Below the pieces are notes generated by a model. That model was not told the DNA's origin. It made no database searches and worked only from the letters and a program-made list of their open reading frames with translations. Below, one piece after another: positions 8,175 through 16,844 of a stretch of DNA of 64,000 nucleotides. The stretch's first letter is position 1. Each line of letters begins with the position of its first letter. Both the position numbers and the translations under genes were made by a program. This DNA comes from Peptoniphilaceae bacterium (GTDB lineage Bacteria > Bacillota > Clostridia > Tissierellales > Peptoniphilaceae), in assembly GCA_910589545.1 (NCBI GenBank), contig CAJUSY010000012.1, forward strand, positions 1-64,000, in the 5' to 3' direction.

Positions 8175-9612
8175 TACATACCCACACGCTCAAAGTTCCA
8201 GCTCCCACTTCAAAACCCCCGAATCCTTCATCATCAATTACAATTTCATTAGAATTTGTTCCAGTGATTTCCGTATACTTTTTACCTGCATTTTCCTTTC
8301 CTACATTCATTCTCAAAGTATTGATGTCAGCTGTGCTGATTACAACAGCCATTGGATTATGATAATCATCGCCGTGTCTAATCCAACCTATCAAATTTTC
8401 ATTTTCCATATAATCTGTCTGTTCTCCAAATGCGTAGTGTTTTCTGATGTACATCAAATTATCTATAATATCCTTTTTCCCTTCGATATTAAATTCTCCA
8501 CCTATTTTACAATAATCGCCATAAAACACACAAGGATATCCGTCTTTTCTAAGTAGAATCAAACCGTACGCAATCTTTTTAAACCAAGGTTCTACAAATG
8601 ATTCCAATGATTGACCTGGTTCGCTGTCGTGATTATCCACGAATGTAACAGCAATTGCCGGATGTTCTTTAACCAAAGTATTGTCGAAAATTTTTCTCAT
8701 ATCATAGCTATTTCCCATTTTCGATGCAAAATGCATATTAAAATGAAGAGCCACATCAAACAAATCCAAATCGTATTTCGTATCGTACAAATAATGATTA
8801 GTGTTATCCCTGTCTTGTAACCAATATTCACCGAAAAAATAAAAATCTCTGTCAACAACTTTTTGAATATGTTTCGTAAATTCTATGATAAATTGATCGT
8901 CTATGTGTTTTAAGGCATCATATCTGAATCCATCGACATCCAAGTATTTTACAAACCACTCTCCCCAGTTAAAAAGCTCTTGTTTGACATCTGGGTGTTT
9001 GTGATCAATGTCTGCAAACATCAAATAATCGAAGTTTCCTTTTTCAAAAGATACATTGCTACTGAAACCTTTGTTTTCTCCAACTATTTCAAAAATAGCC
9101 TTCTTCTGTTGTTTATTATCATAATCTACACCATTAAAATGTTGAAAATGCCACACAAACTCAGAGTATTTTCCATTTCTACCCTTAAAATCAAATCCAG
9201 TCCATCCTTCAATATCATAAGCGTCTGTTAGTCTTTTTGTTCTATCATTAGAATCCACTTCATAAGCCTTAAAAATTTCTGAAAAATCCGCTCCAGCCTT
9301 ATGATTTAAAATCACATCTGCATACACTTTTATATCATTTTCGTGCAAAACTTCTATTAACTTTTTTAATTGTTGAACAGTTCCGTATTTTGTACGCACA
9401 GATCCTTTTTGGTCAAATTCCCCTAAATCATACAAATCATACACGCCATAACCCACATCATTAGTTCCAGTTGCTTTGAACACAGGAGCAAGCCACAACG
9501 CGTCTATTCCCTTTTCTTTTAAATTTTTAGCTTCTTTAATCAAATTTTCATAGTAATTTCCATCATCTGGCAAATACCATTCGAAAGCTTGCATCATTAT
9601 TTCGTTTCCCAT
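8167..9612 (-). CDS. Cytoplasmic alpha-amylase (GH13)
   Basis: The 481-residue glycoside hydrolase has no signal peptide, so it acts on internal alpha-glucans or imported maltodextrins. GH13 landmarks are ADVILNHKAG (region I), GFRYDALKHI with the nucleophile Asp, FFGEYW with the acid/base Glu, and FVDNHDS (region IV). Overall it resembles the GH13_5 liquefying type such as E. coli AmyA. It begins MGNEIMMQAFEWYLPDDG, a typical start for that subfamily. It is transcribed divergently from rlmB and overlaps rnhA downstream. Confidence 0.93.
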   Translation of the reverse strand: MGNEIMMQAFEWYLPDDGNYYENLIKEAKNLKEKGIDALWLAPVFKATGTNDVGYGVYDLYDLGEFDQKGSVRTKYGTVQQLKKLIEVLHENDIKVYADVILNHKAGADFSEIFKAYEVDSNDRTKRLTDAYDIEGWTGFDFKGRNGKYSEFVWHFQHFNGVDYDNKQQKKAIFEIVGENKGFSSNVSFEKGNFDYLMFADIDHKHPDVKQELFNWGEWFVKYLDVDGFRYDALKHIDDQFIIEFTKHIQKVVDRDFYFFGEYWLQDRDNTNHYLYDTKYDLDLFDVALHFNMHFASKMGNSYDMRKIFDNTLVKEHPAIAVTFVDNHDSEPGQSLESFVEPWFKKIAYGLILLRKDGYPCVFYGDYCKIGGEFNIEGKKDIIDNLMYIRKHYAFGEQTDYMENENLIGWIRHGDDYHNPMAVVISTADINTLRMNVGKENAGKKYTEITGTNSNEIVIDDEGFGGFEVGAGTLSVWVCNE

Positions 9613-9628
9613 TAGTTCCCCCTATTAA

Positions 9629-9657
9629 TTGTAAGAAATTGCTTTATATTGTATAAT
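9629..9657 (+). promoter_or_regulatory. Promoter of rlmB
   Basis: TTGTAA, 17 bp and TATAAT (9652-9657) precede rlmB by about 45 bp, a good spacing for a short 5' leader. Confidence 0.65.
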
Positions 9658-9701
9658 CTAATAAGATTATAACATTAAAATGTTAAGAATGAGGAGAATA
9701 A

Positions 9702-10436
9702 ATGCAATATTTAGTCGGTAGAAATCCTGTAATGGAAGCTTTGGAAATGGATATGGGAGTTACTAATCTGTACATACAAAAAGGCGAACTAAAGGGATTT
9801 ATAAAAAAAATAGAAAAAAAAGCTTATGATAAGGGAATAAAAATAGAATATGTCGATAAAAAGTTCATCGAAAAATTCGCAGAAAATACTGCACATCAAG
9901 GTGTAATGGCAAAAATGCCAAGCTTCGGATATTCAAACGTTGACGAAATGTTAATATACGCTAAGAAAAAAAATGAAGATCCATTCTTGATTATATTGGA
10001 TGAAATCACAGACCCACACAATTTAGGTTCCATCATTAGAACTGCAGAAGTTGCTGGATGCCACGGAGTTATAATTCCAAAACACCGTGCATGCGAAGTC
10101 AACGCTACTGCTATTAAAACAAGTGCAGGAGCTGTATTTAATATCAAAATCGCTAGAGTTACAAATACAACCACGACAATCAATTACCTAAAAGAACATA
10201 ACGTATGGATTTATGGTGCTTGTGGTGAAGCTTCACAAACTCACACACAAGCTAACTTGAAAGGTGCCATTGGCCTTGTAATTGGAAATGAAGGCAAAGG
10301 AATTTCAAGATTAGTCAGAGAAAACTGCGACCAATTAATTAAAATCCCTATGTATGGAAAAACAGAATCACTCAACGCTTCTAATGCAGCGAGCATTCTA
10401 ATTTATGAAATCATACGTCAAAGGTATGAAGAATAA
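9702..10436 (+). CDS. rlmB: 23S rRNA (guanosine-2'-O)-methyltransferase, RlmB family
   Basis: This is a 244-residue SPOUT (TrmH/RlmB) methyltransferase. An N-terminal substrate-binding domain opens MQYLVGRNPVMEALE. The knotted SAM site follows with the three motifs DPHNLGSIIRTAEVAG, GLVIGNEGKGISRLV and SLNASNAASILIYEI. By family it methylates G2251 in the 23S peptidyl-transferase loop. A TrmH-like tRNA target cannot be excluded from sequence. It overlaps the next gene, a ribosome-dependent nuclease in many Firmicutes operons of this type. Confidence 0.92.
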   Translation: MQYLVGRNPVMEALEMDMGVTNLYIQKGELKGFIKKIEKKAYDKGIKIEYVDKKFIEKFAENTAHQGVMAKMPSFGYSNVDEMLIYAKKKNEDPFLIILDEITDPHNLGSIIRTAEVAGCHGVIIPKHRACEVNATAIKTSAGAVFNIKIARVTNTTTTINYLKEHNVWIYGACGEASQTHTQANLKGAIGLVIGNEGKGISRLVRENCDQLIKIPMYGKTESLNASNAASILIYEIIRQRYEE

Positions 10437-10959
10437 ACAAATTTATCTTTATGTCGATGGTTATAATATAATAAACGCTTGGCCTAATTTGTACAAACTT
10501 TCAAACGATGTGGACTTGGATAGTGCTCGTGAAGAACTTATTGATATTATGAAAGAATACCAGAACCTTAGCGGCGAACAAGTTTATGTAGTGTTTGATG
10601 CTTATCTTGTAAAGGGTGGAATGAGCATTGAAGAAAAACGCGATAATCTAACTGTAGTATACACGAAAGAGCACGAATCCGCAGACAGATATATCGAAAG
10701 AAAAGTCAACGATATGAAAAAGCACGACAAAATGTATGTAGCAAGTAACGATGGAATGATTCAAAGAATTATACTATCTCGCGGCGGAATTAGAATTAGT
10801 GCCAACGAGCTTTGGAAAAATTATCTTACTTTAAAAGAAAATCTCAGAAGATCAAAGCTCAAAAAAAGAAAACAGTCTAGCGAAAACATTGTTACAATAG
10901 ATGATGAAATATATAAACAATTAGAAAAACTTCAAAATAAATTAAAAAAACAAAACTAG
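10426..10959 (+). CDS. NYN-domain ribosome-associated endonuclease (YacP/Rae1-like)
   Basis: This 177-residue NYN/PIN-like nuclease has the DGYNIINAW motif at its N-terminus, acidic residues in VVFDAY and the conserved EHESADRYIER and VASNDGMIQ segments of the YacP family. In B. subtilis the homologue Rae1 cuts mRNA in the ribosomal A site. The first in-frame ATG (10405) lies deep in rlmB. Starting at 10426 gives the usual N-terminus, although AAAGG is very close to that ATG, so the start is uncertain. The basic C-terminus (KLKKRKQ) may contact RNA. Confidence 0.86.
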   Translation: MKNKQIYLYVDGYNIINAWPNLYKLSNDVDLDSAREELIDIMKEYQNLSGEQVYVVFDAYLVKGGMSIEEKRDNLTVVYTKEHESADRYIERKVNDMKKHDKMYVASNDGMIQRIILSRGGIRISANELWKNYLTLKENLRRSKLKKRKQSSENIVTIDDEIYKQLEKLQNKLKKQN

Positions 10960-10985
10960 GTCACAATACCTAGTTTTGTTTTTTT
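10952..10985 (+). terminator. Terminator of rlmB-rae1
   Basis: AAAACTAGGT and ACCTAGTTTT form a 10-bp stem, with GTTTTTTT following. The stop codon lies inside the stem. Confidence 0.9.
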
Positions 10986-11094
10986 ACATAAGGAGATATC
11001 CAGCTTTAATGGATAAATGAAAACGTTATTAACTATTTATAGTATAACATCTAATTTATAATTTGTCAAAATTTTTTATTTTGTTTTTTATAAT

Positions 11095-11868
11095 TTATTC
11101 TGTCTTATCTTCTTCAATTAAATTTTTTATTGCATTGATGGCAACTTTAATGGCTATATCAGTGTCGTGGCAGACAGGATTGTCCAAATTTTTCTTCTCA
11201 CGTTCTTGATTAGCCACAACCAAAAAACAAGATCCACATTTTACGCCAAGGTAATTTGCAACCACAAAAAGTGCTGCGGATTCCATTTCGCTTGCCAATG
11301 TACCAAGCCTTCTCCAAGCTTCCCATTTATTTAATAAATCGTATGAAATTGGCATTTTTTCAGGTTCATGTTGTCCATAAAAGCTGTCCTTGCATTGAAC
11401 AACTCCAACGTGATAATGTTGTCCTAAATCTTTTGAAGCTTTTACCAAAGAATTTGTCACATCTAAGTTAGCAACTGCTGGAAATTCTATCGGTGCGTAT
11501 TCTTTACTCGTTCCTTCTGCTCTTATTGCAGAGTTTGCTATAACTACATCAGAGCTTTTTACATCTTCTTGGATTCCTCCACAAGTTCCAACTCTAATGA
11601 AAGTATCAGCACCAGCTTTTACAAGCTCTTCCATTGCAATAGCTGCAGATGCTCCTCCAATTCCTGTGCTTGTTACAGAAACTTTTACTCCATTCAAACT
11701 TCCAGTATATGTCACATATTCTCTGTTGTCTGCAACTAACTTCGCATCGTCAAAATATTTTGCAATCTTTTCACATCTTTTTGGATCTCCAGGAAGTATA
11801 ACATACTTTCCAACATCCCCTTTTTTAATATTCAAATGATATTGTACGCCCTCTTCTGCGTATTTCAT
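11095..11868 (-). CDS. udp: Uridine phosphorylase
   Basis: This 257-residue nucleoside phosphorylase-I enzyme shows VILPGDPKRCEKIA (phosphate site), STGIGGASAAIAMEEL and the specificity segment ASEMESAALFVVANYLG, where the Glu-Met-Glu motif binds ribose. Similarity is closest to Udp rather than DeoD. It cleaves uridine to uracil and ribose-1-phosphate in pyrimidine salvage. It is a single gene in a good ribosome-binding context. Confidence 0.92.
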   Translation of the reverse strand: MKYAEEGVQYHLNIKKGDVGKYVILPGDPKRCEKIAKYFDDAKLVADNREYVTYTGSLNGVKVSVTSTGIGGASAAIAMEELVKAGADTFIRVGTCGGIQEDVKSSDVVIANSAIRAEGTSKEYAPIEFPAVANLDVTNSLVKASKDLGQHYHVGVVQCKDSFYGQHEPEKMPISYDLLNKWEAWRRLGTLASEMESAALFVVANYLGVKCGSCFLVVANQEREKKNLDNPVCHDTDIAIKVAINAIKNLIEEDKTE

Positions 11869-11925
11869 AAAATCACCTCATTTTTATCTATATTAATAGT
11901 ATATACTAATTTTAGATAAATATCA

Positions 11926-12441
11926 TTATTGGGCGTTGATTTTTGCGTAATTTGTGCGATACATTATTTTTTTGAAGAAAATCCCTACGATAGTATTCAA
12001 AATCGAAGTTGGAACACAAACTGCAAAAAACATCGACAAAAGAAGTGTCGCGAAATTTTCAGTTCCCATTCCCAATGGAATTGCTGTCACCAAAAATACA
12101 AGCCCACTAATTAGTGTTCCTATCATAAACACAAAATTTGATATTGCTTTATTTTTGCCCATAACTTTGAACAGATAGTATACGACAAATCCCGAAACTA
12201 TTTTATCTAAAATATTTGGGAGTTGTCCCATAGGAAAATTAGTCGTAAACGCAGCAAGTAACCCTGCAAATAAACTCAACACAAAAGCTTCTTTCACATT
12301 ATCCATGAAGAAAATCCCCAAAAACATCATCACTAATAGAAAATCAGGCTTTACACCCATAACCAACGCAGGTGTAATGTAATGAAGTAATAACCCAACA
12401 CTTAAAAATATAGAACTTACTGTTAATTTTTTTGAATCCAT
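11926..12441 (-). CDS. trpP: Tryptophan transporter TrpP
   Basis: This 171-residue membrane protein has five or six hydrophobic segments and the family stretches GVKPDFLLVMMFLGIFF and AFTTNFPMGQLPNILDKIVSG, typical of the TrpP family of ECF-like substrate-binding subunits. It imports tryptophan. The T-box leader immediately upstream, with a TGG triplet at the expected specifier position, supports the assignment and explains its control by uncharged tRNA-Trp. No ECF ATPase genes lie nearby. Confidence 0.9.
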   Translation of the reverse strand: MDSKKLTVSSIFLSVGLLLHYITPALVMGVKPDFLLVMMFLGIFFMDNVKEAFVLSLFAGLLAAFTTNFPMGQLPNILDKIVSGFVVYYLFKVMGKNKAISNFVFMIGTLISGLVFLVTAIPLGMGTENFATLLLSMFFAVCVPTSILNTIVGIFFKKIMYRTNYAKINAQ

Positions 12442-12544
12442 AATACATTCCTTTCTCTCTTATAAAATTTGTAATTTTGCCTTTATTTTGATTATTAAAA
12501 TTTATTTCATAAGTTCATTTCATCACACTCACCTGCCTTTATAA

Positions 12545-12800
12545 TAAAAAAACACCTGTTCCTCAAAAGGAACAAGTGTCAAAACTCGCGTTACCATCCT
12601 AATTTATGTGCAAAAATGCACACATCTCTTTCAGATACTTCCATATCCTATCCCTGTAAAGTGAGAAACACTTTTTGAACTACTCATTTTCATTCAAAAT
12701 TCAGATAACCCCATTCATATAAACTTCCCTTAGAAATTCGCACCAACCATTTCCTCTCTTGAAGTTTCATTTATACTACTATCTTACCTATAGAATTTAA
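12545..12800 (-). promoter_or_regulatory. T-box riboswitch controlling trpP
   Basis: On the minus strand the leader has stem I arms AAACTTC/GAAGTTT and GATA/TATC, the distal AGAGAGG and GGTTGGTGCGAA elements, and the T-box core AGGATGGTAACGCG (12587-12600). A terminator follows: ACACTTGTTCC/GGAACAGGTGT (12552-12579) with seven T. The specifier region reads ATGAATGGGG; TGG at 12711-12713 would read tRNA-Trp and fits trpP. Uncharged tRNA would favour the antiterminator and raise transporter expression. Confidence 0.88.
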
Positions 12801-12811
12801 TATTTTATAGT

Positions 12812-12839
12812 ATTATATCACAAATAAAATAATTTACAA
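12812..12839 (-). promoter_or_regulatory. Promoter of the T-box/trpP transcript
   Basis: TTGTAA, a 16-bp spacer and TATAAT (complement of 12812-12817) begin immediately after the stop codon of the OsmC-like gene, placing the transcript start near 12805. Confidence 0.6.
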
Positions 12840-12840
12840 G

Positions 12841-13293
12841 TTATAAAACAGTTTTAAAATTAACATTTACCAAATCTTTTATAGAATTGTAAATCAAAGT
12901 TCTATCTAAAACTTCATCCAAAAATTCTTGTAATTCTTCCCCTTCGTAAAAAGAGAAAAAATAAATATCGACGTCAATTTTTTTGATAATACTCTTATCT
13001 TCAAAACCGATAACATTTAAAAGGTACATTGGATTGTCTATATCTAAGTTAACCTTAGCCTCGATATCTTGCAATATAGTATTTTTTTTCTTAGCAACCC
13101 TCATCATCGTCAAAATCAATTCCGAAACAATTGAACTTACAAAGAAATCAATAGATGTGAATTCTTCTTTTTCTGAATCAAAAGAAATAGATGAGTCTAC
13201 AGGAATACACGATTTTTCATTGTAAACTTTGACCAAATCATCGGATACAATAGCTCTGAAATTCTTTTGGAATGAATTTATATCATCATTCAT
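12841..13293 (-). CDS. OsmC-like protein without the catalytic cysteines (tentative)
   Basis: I do not recognise this 150-residue protein with certainty. Its central helix and following strand (SSIVSELILTMMRVAKKKN then LQDIEAKVNLDI) and its end (LDRTLIYNSIKDLVNV) follow the OsmC/Ohr pattern. However, the usual reactive Cys in the central helix is absent, and the only Cys is near residue 29. It is the last gene of a four-gene operon and overlaps the MetE-like gene by 8 bases. A peroxidase role is unlikely; a binding or regulatory role in the same pathway is an inference. Confidence 0.55.
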   Translation of the reverse strand: MNDDINSFQKNFRAIVSDDLVKVYNEKSCIPVDSSISFDSEKEEFTSIDFFVSSIVSELILTMMRVAKKKNTILQDIEAKVNLDIDNPMYLLNVIGFEDKSIIKKIDVDIYFFSFYEGEELQEFLDEVLDRTLIYNSIKDLVNVNFKTVL

Positions 13294-14461
13294 ATTCTTT
13301 CCTCAATTTATCTCTAGCATCAATCATAGATTGTAGTTTTTCTCTAATGTGGTCGTATTCATTTACTGGTCTATTGGAGAATGTAGCAAATCCACAGTCT
13401 GGATTTAACCACAACTTATCCTTCTCAATAAATGTAAGAGCTTCCTTAGCTCTTTTGTAAATTCCATCTGTATCTTCCTTATCATCCAATCTTGGATTAA
13501 GCACTCCTAGACCTAGAATCACTTTGTTGTTAATTCTTTCATCTGCCAATAGTGCTTTTAATTCACCTGCTCTTGGAGTGGAAAATTCTAACGCTAACAA
13601 ATCAGCATTGATATCAGCAAATAAATCCAAAAGTGGAGTGTATGGTCCTGTCAATAAAATACTCTCGTTCTTACTCCAGTTACCACGGCATACGTGTAAT
13701 GAACATATGGACTTATCCCTATCGATACTATCGATAACGCTTTTAATCAAATGTGTGGCAAACTTCAACTCTTCAGTTGGATCTTTTCTAGTTGACAAAG
13801 ATGCACACATGAAAGTTCTTGGTTTACCCTCAGTAAACACTATTTCTGTAAGAACTGGTTCATCAAATTGAATAACATCTACTCCGATTTCTTGAAGACT
13901 TTTTATTTCTTTTCTATAAATTTCAATTACATCTTCACCCAAATCTTCTTTGCTGTCGTAGTATTTTGAACTTACATTTGCAAGCCACATACTTCTTGTA
14001 ACCAAGTATGGTCCAGGCATCGTTATCTTGACAGGTCTATCAGTCAAAGATTTCAAAAGTTTTAATTCTTCTGATACAATGTCTCCTTTATATTCCAATT
14101 TTCCCGTACAAATAGCGTTCTTAATTGATGTAGCTGGAACATCCAAAGTATTCAAAATATTTTCGAATTCTCTTTTATCATCGACATAATCCAGCATTTC
14201 TGCCATGCTCATTTGAGTTACCCCACCAAGTTTTTCAGAAATAAATGAAACGTAATTGTCTCTTTCAATTTCACCGCTTGTTATAACATCAATGTCCAAA
14301 TCTTCTTGTAATTGTACAACTTCTTTCGTTTTATCATATACCATTTTTTCGTAGTCAGAAAGGCTAATCATATTAGCCTTTAACATCCTACGAGCTTTCA
14401 ATATTTCATTACCTCTTGGCATAGATCCGATCAAAGAGGTATTGAATAATTTATTGTTCAC
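13286..14461 (-). CDS. Cobalamin-independent methionine synthase-like protein (MetE C-terminal domain family)
   Basis: The 391-residue protein is a single UROD/MetE-type barrel. Metal-binding features of the family are visible: HVCRGNW supplies His and Cys, QFDEPVL the conserved Glu region, and WLNPDCGFATFSNRP the C-terminal Cys. It lacks the N-terminal half of full MetE (about 750 residues), so it matches core-type methyltransferases whose methyl donors differ. It overlaps a soluble solute-binding-like gene and an OsmC-like gene, so its substrate is probably a thiol or methylated sulfur compound rather than free homocysteine. That last point is inference. Confidence 0.82.
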   Translation of the reverse strand: MNNKLFNTSLIGSMPRGNEILKARRMLKANMISLSDYEKMVYDKTKEVVQLQEDLDIDVITSGEIERDNYVSFISEKLGGVTQMSMAEMLDYVDDKREFENILNTLDVPATSIKNAICTGKLEYKGDIVSEELKLLKSLTDRPVKITMPGPYLVTRSMWLANVSSKYYDSKEDLGEDVIEIYRKEIKSLQEIGVDVIQFDEPVLTEIVFTEGKPRTFMCASLSTRKDPTEELKFATHLIKSVIDSIDRDKSICSLHVCRGNWSKNESILLTGPYTPLLDLFADINADLLALEFSTPRAGELKALLADERINNKVILGLGVLNPRLDDKEDTDGIYKRAKEALTFIEKDKLWLNPDCGFATFSNRPVNEYDHIREKLQSMIDARDKLRKEYE

Positions 14462-15278
14462 TATTGTATTCCTTTATGAAATTACCTAAATATTCGTTAG
14501 CTTCAGTAATTTGTTTGAAACCGTCTCTTCTGCCAGGAACCCATTGTTTAAGTCCTTCAAGGTCCATGATTTCTTTGTCTTTTTCGTTGTTGTAATCCAT
14601 CTTGAACATAATATCATCAAATGCTTTGATGTCTTCATCAGAAGTTTCTGGAGTAAATGTGAATACACAATGGTCGAAGTTATCATTTTTAGCTAAAACT
14701 TCAACATCGTTTTTGTCGATTGTACCGTCGTTAATCCATGCATCATAGTTTAAGTCTAAGCAGAAAGTAGCATCTACTTCGCCATTAACCATAGCCATCA
14801 TGCTGTCTTTTTCTCCACCAACGTGGTCTCCGTGTAAGCCAACACCGATATCAAATCTTTTTTCTGTGTAATCTTTACCAAATTCCAAACCATTATTGTG
14901 TAAGAAATTTATAGGAATAAGTCTTGCTTGTGGAGAGTCTATAGCTCCAAAACCTATTGTTTTGCCTTTTAAATCAGAAATATTTTCGAATTTTCCTTTT
15001 TTTACTACAAGATAAGTTTTTCTATCTCTGTCTGTATCTCTCATACATCCGATTTTTTCTTTTCCGTCAGATCTTAAGTGCGCATCTAATTGTGCCAATG
15101 GAGAGTTCCATGCTGCATCGATTTCGCCATTCATTAAAGCATCCACTTGCAATTTGTAATCTTTGAAGAATACAGCTTCAATTTCAGCGCCATTTTCTTC
15201 GTAAAATTTTGTTATTAAATCCCATATAACTGTTACTCTTGGAGCGTAAATAACCGCACCTACTTTTAATTTTTTCAT
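14451..15278 (-). CDS. Cytoplasmic PhnD/SsuA-like periplasmic-binding-fold protein
   Basis: The 275-residue protein has the type II binding-protein fold: MKKLKVGAVIYAPRVTVIWD opens lobe 1, then ALMNGEIDAAWNSPLAQLDAH, then DLKGKTIGFGAIDSPQARL and GEVDATFCLDLNYDAW. There is no signal peptide or lipobox, since the first beta strand begins at residue 4. No ABC permease or ATPase gene is nearby, so it is unlikely to be a classical uptake receptor. It could sense or chaperone a ligand, or be an enzyme on this fold. The gene overlaps the MetE-like gene by 11 bases. Confidence 0.75.
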   Translation of the reverse strand: MKKLKVGAVIYAPRVTVIWDLITKFYEENGAEIEAVFFKDYKLQVDALMNGEIDAAWNSPLAQLDAHLRSDGKEKIGCMRDTDRDRKTYLVVKKGKFENISDLKGKTIGFGAIDSPQARLIPINFLHNNGLEFGKDYTEKRFDIGVGLHGDHVGGEKDSMMAMVNGEVDATFCLDLNYDAWINDGTIDKNDVEVLAKNDNFDHCVFTFTPETSDEDIKAFDDIMFKMDYNNEKDKEIMDLEGLKQWVPGRRDGFKQITEANEYLGNFIKEYNSEQ

Positions 15279-15343
15279 TTAATTCCTCCTAAAAATTTCT
15301 ACTCTATTATTTTATAAAAGTTTGATAAAATTTTCAAATAAAA

Positions 15344-15410
15344 ATCGGAACTTACAAACAGCTAGAATATTTGTTTGTAAGCAAAAACTTTACTGTTCAT
15401 AAATTCCGAT
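15344..15410 (-). terminator. Nested hairpin between the acyl-CoA dehydrogenase-like and PhnD-like genes
   Basis: On the minus strand ATCGGAA (15404-15410) pairs with TTCCGAT (15344-15350), enclosing a second stem CTTACAAACA/TGTTTGTAAG. The outer stem runs into TTTTATTT. It is an intrinsic terminator or attenuator inside the operon; a small ligand-sensing RNA is possible but matches no class I know. Confidence 0.65.
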
Positions 15411-15422
15411 AAATTTACAATA

Positions 15423-16550
15423 TTATAATAGTGGTTGTCCTGTTATAGCTCTTCCTAACCAAACATTTAGAATGTCTAATGATGGTGCCATGATTTGACC
15501 TGCATAAGCATCTCTCATTAATCTTTGGATTTCAGATGCACAGTTGTAAGTCTTACCTCCACCTACTCTCATTGCAAGTGTTGACGATTCTATTGCATTT
15601 TCAATAGCAGCAACTCTCGCTGCGATAATCTTGCATACTGCGTCTTCTTCGCCATCAACTAAAGATCTAGCTGCTAATTCTGTAAGAGCTTTGGCACTCA
15701 TACCATTTGTATAAATCTTAGCTAAGTGAACTTGTACTGTTTCGATATTAGCTAAAGAATCGCCTGAAGGGTATTTTCTTCTTAATGCGTAATTGTTAGT
15801 AACTTTTGATAATCTCAAGTTCAATCCAGTGTAAACACTAGCCAATCCCAAAATGAAGTATGGAGCAACAACGTTGAATACTTGTTCTTCACCTGAACCT
15901 TCTTCGCCGATTCTGTTAACTTCATCTAACTTAACATCATTCATAGTCATTGGACATGAAACATTACCTTTCATACCAATACCTTTCCAATGACTCATCT
16001 TGAATTCTAATCCTTCTGATTCTAAAGGAACTAACCAGTTATTAATTGCTCCTTCTTTTTCAGTTGATGGAGTTAAAATTAAGTAATAGTTTGCATGAGT
16101 AGCACTTGTTACCATTGATTTAGTACCATTGAAAACAAATTTTTCGCCATCTTTAGTCACTTTGATTTCTGGAATATAGAAATGAGTACCAGTTCCGAAT
16201 TCAGAATATGCTAAAGCCATGAATTTGTTGTTTTCAACAATGTCTTTAACGATTTTTTTCTTTAATTCTTCGTTACCATGTGTAAGAACTGTCATTAAAG
16301 CTACGTTGTGCATCATGTAGCAAAGACCAGCAGTTGGATTGCTTTCAGCAAATGCTAAAACAGCTTGTTGATGTTCAACAGCAGTCTTTCCTAAACCACC
16401 CATTTCTTCTGGAATAAGTAATTTGAAATAGCCAGCTTTTCCCATTTCTTCAAATGATTCTACAGGAAATCTACCTTCTTCGTCTGAACTTTTTGCATAT
16501 GGTTCGATATGTTCCACTGCAAATTTTTTTGATTCTTCGTAAAAATTCAT
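15423..16550 (-). CDS. Acyl-CoA dehydrogenase-family flavoprotein
   Basis: The 375-residue protein has the three-domain acyl-CoA dehydrogenase layout. An N-terminal helical domain contains MGKAGYFKLLIPEEMGG. A beta domain carries ALAYSEFGTGTHF and the C-terminal helices include LRRKYPSGDSLANIE. The usual catalytic Glu region near the C-terminus reads LMRDAYAGQIMAPSLDIL; here an A-G pair stands where many family members have E-G, so classical acyl-CoA oxidation is doubtful. No ETF genes are adjacent. Relatives such as the SfnB/DszC type oxidise sulfur compounds, and the MetE-like neighbour makes sulfur chemistry worth considering. Confidence 0.8.
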   Translation of the reverse strand: MNFYEESKKFAVEHIEPYAKSSDEEGRFPVESFEEMGKAGYFKLLIPEEMGGLGKTAVEHQQAVLAFAESNPTAGLCYMMHNVALMTVLTHGNEELKKKIVKDIVENNKFMALAYSEFGTGTHFYIPEIKVTKDGEKFVFNGTKSMVTSATHANYYLILTPSTEKEGAINNWLVPLESEGLEFKMSHWKGIGMKGNVSCPMTMNDVKLDEVNRIGEEGSGEEQVFNVVAPYFILGLASVYTGLNLRLSKVTNNYALRRKYPSGDSLANIETVQVHLAKIYTNGMSAKALTELAARSLVDGEEDAVCKIIAARVAAIENAIESSTLAMRVGGGKTYNCASEIQRLMRDAYAGQIMAPSLDILNVWLGRAITGQPLL

Positions 16551-16807
16551 AAAACCCTCCTATAAGTTTATATTCAATTATATAATATCACTAATTCTCT
16601 AATAAGACTACTTATATTGTTAAAATATGCTCATTTATTGAATATTTCAATAAATCCTACTGTTTTTATTAGATTTTGAAAAAATTTGAATATCCCTCGA
16701 CTATTTTTGTGGAAATATCGTTGAAATATCAGCATTCTTTCTTTTAAATTCATTTATAGGTTTTTTTTATAAATGAAAATTTGATTTATTAAATTTTTGT
16801 AATAAAA
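16551..16807. other. AT-rich intergenic region with two inverted repeats
   Basis: No coding frame. Two perfect 10-bp inverted repeats occur: ATTTATTGAA/TTCAATAAAT at 16633-16655 and TTCATTTATA/TATAAATGAA at 16749-16777. A TATAAT about 30 bp upstream of the acyl-CoA dehydrogenase ribosome site is a candidate -10 without a clear -35. The palindromes could be operators of that operon. Confidence 0.5.
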
Positions 16808-16836
16808 AACACCATGAGAATTATCTCACAGTGTTT
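16808..16836 (-). terminator. PFOR terminator
   Basis: AACACTGTGAGA and TCTCATGGTGTT pair around a four-base loop on the minus strand and run into TTTTTTATT, 9 bp after the PFOR stop. Confidence 0.85.
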
Positions 16837-16844
16837 TTATTATA

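Noticed and set aside
12841..13293. Active OsmC/Ohr peroxidase
   Set aside because: The reactive cysteine pair of the family is missing, so only a fold-level resemblance is claimed.
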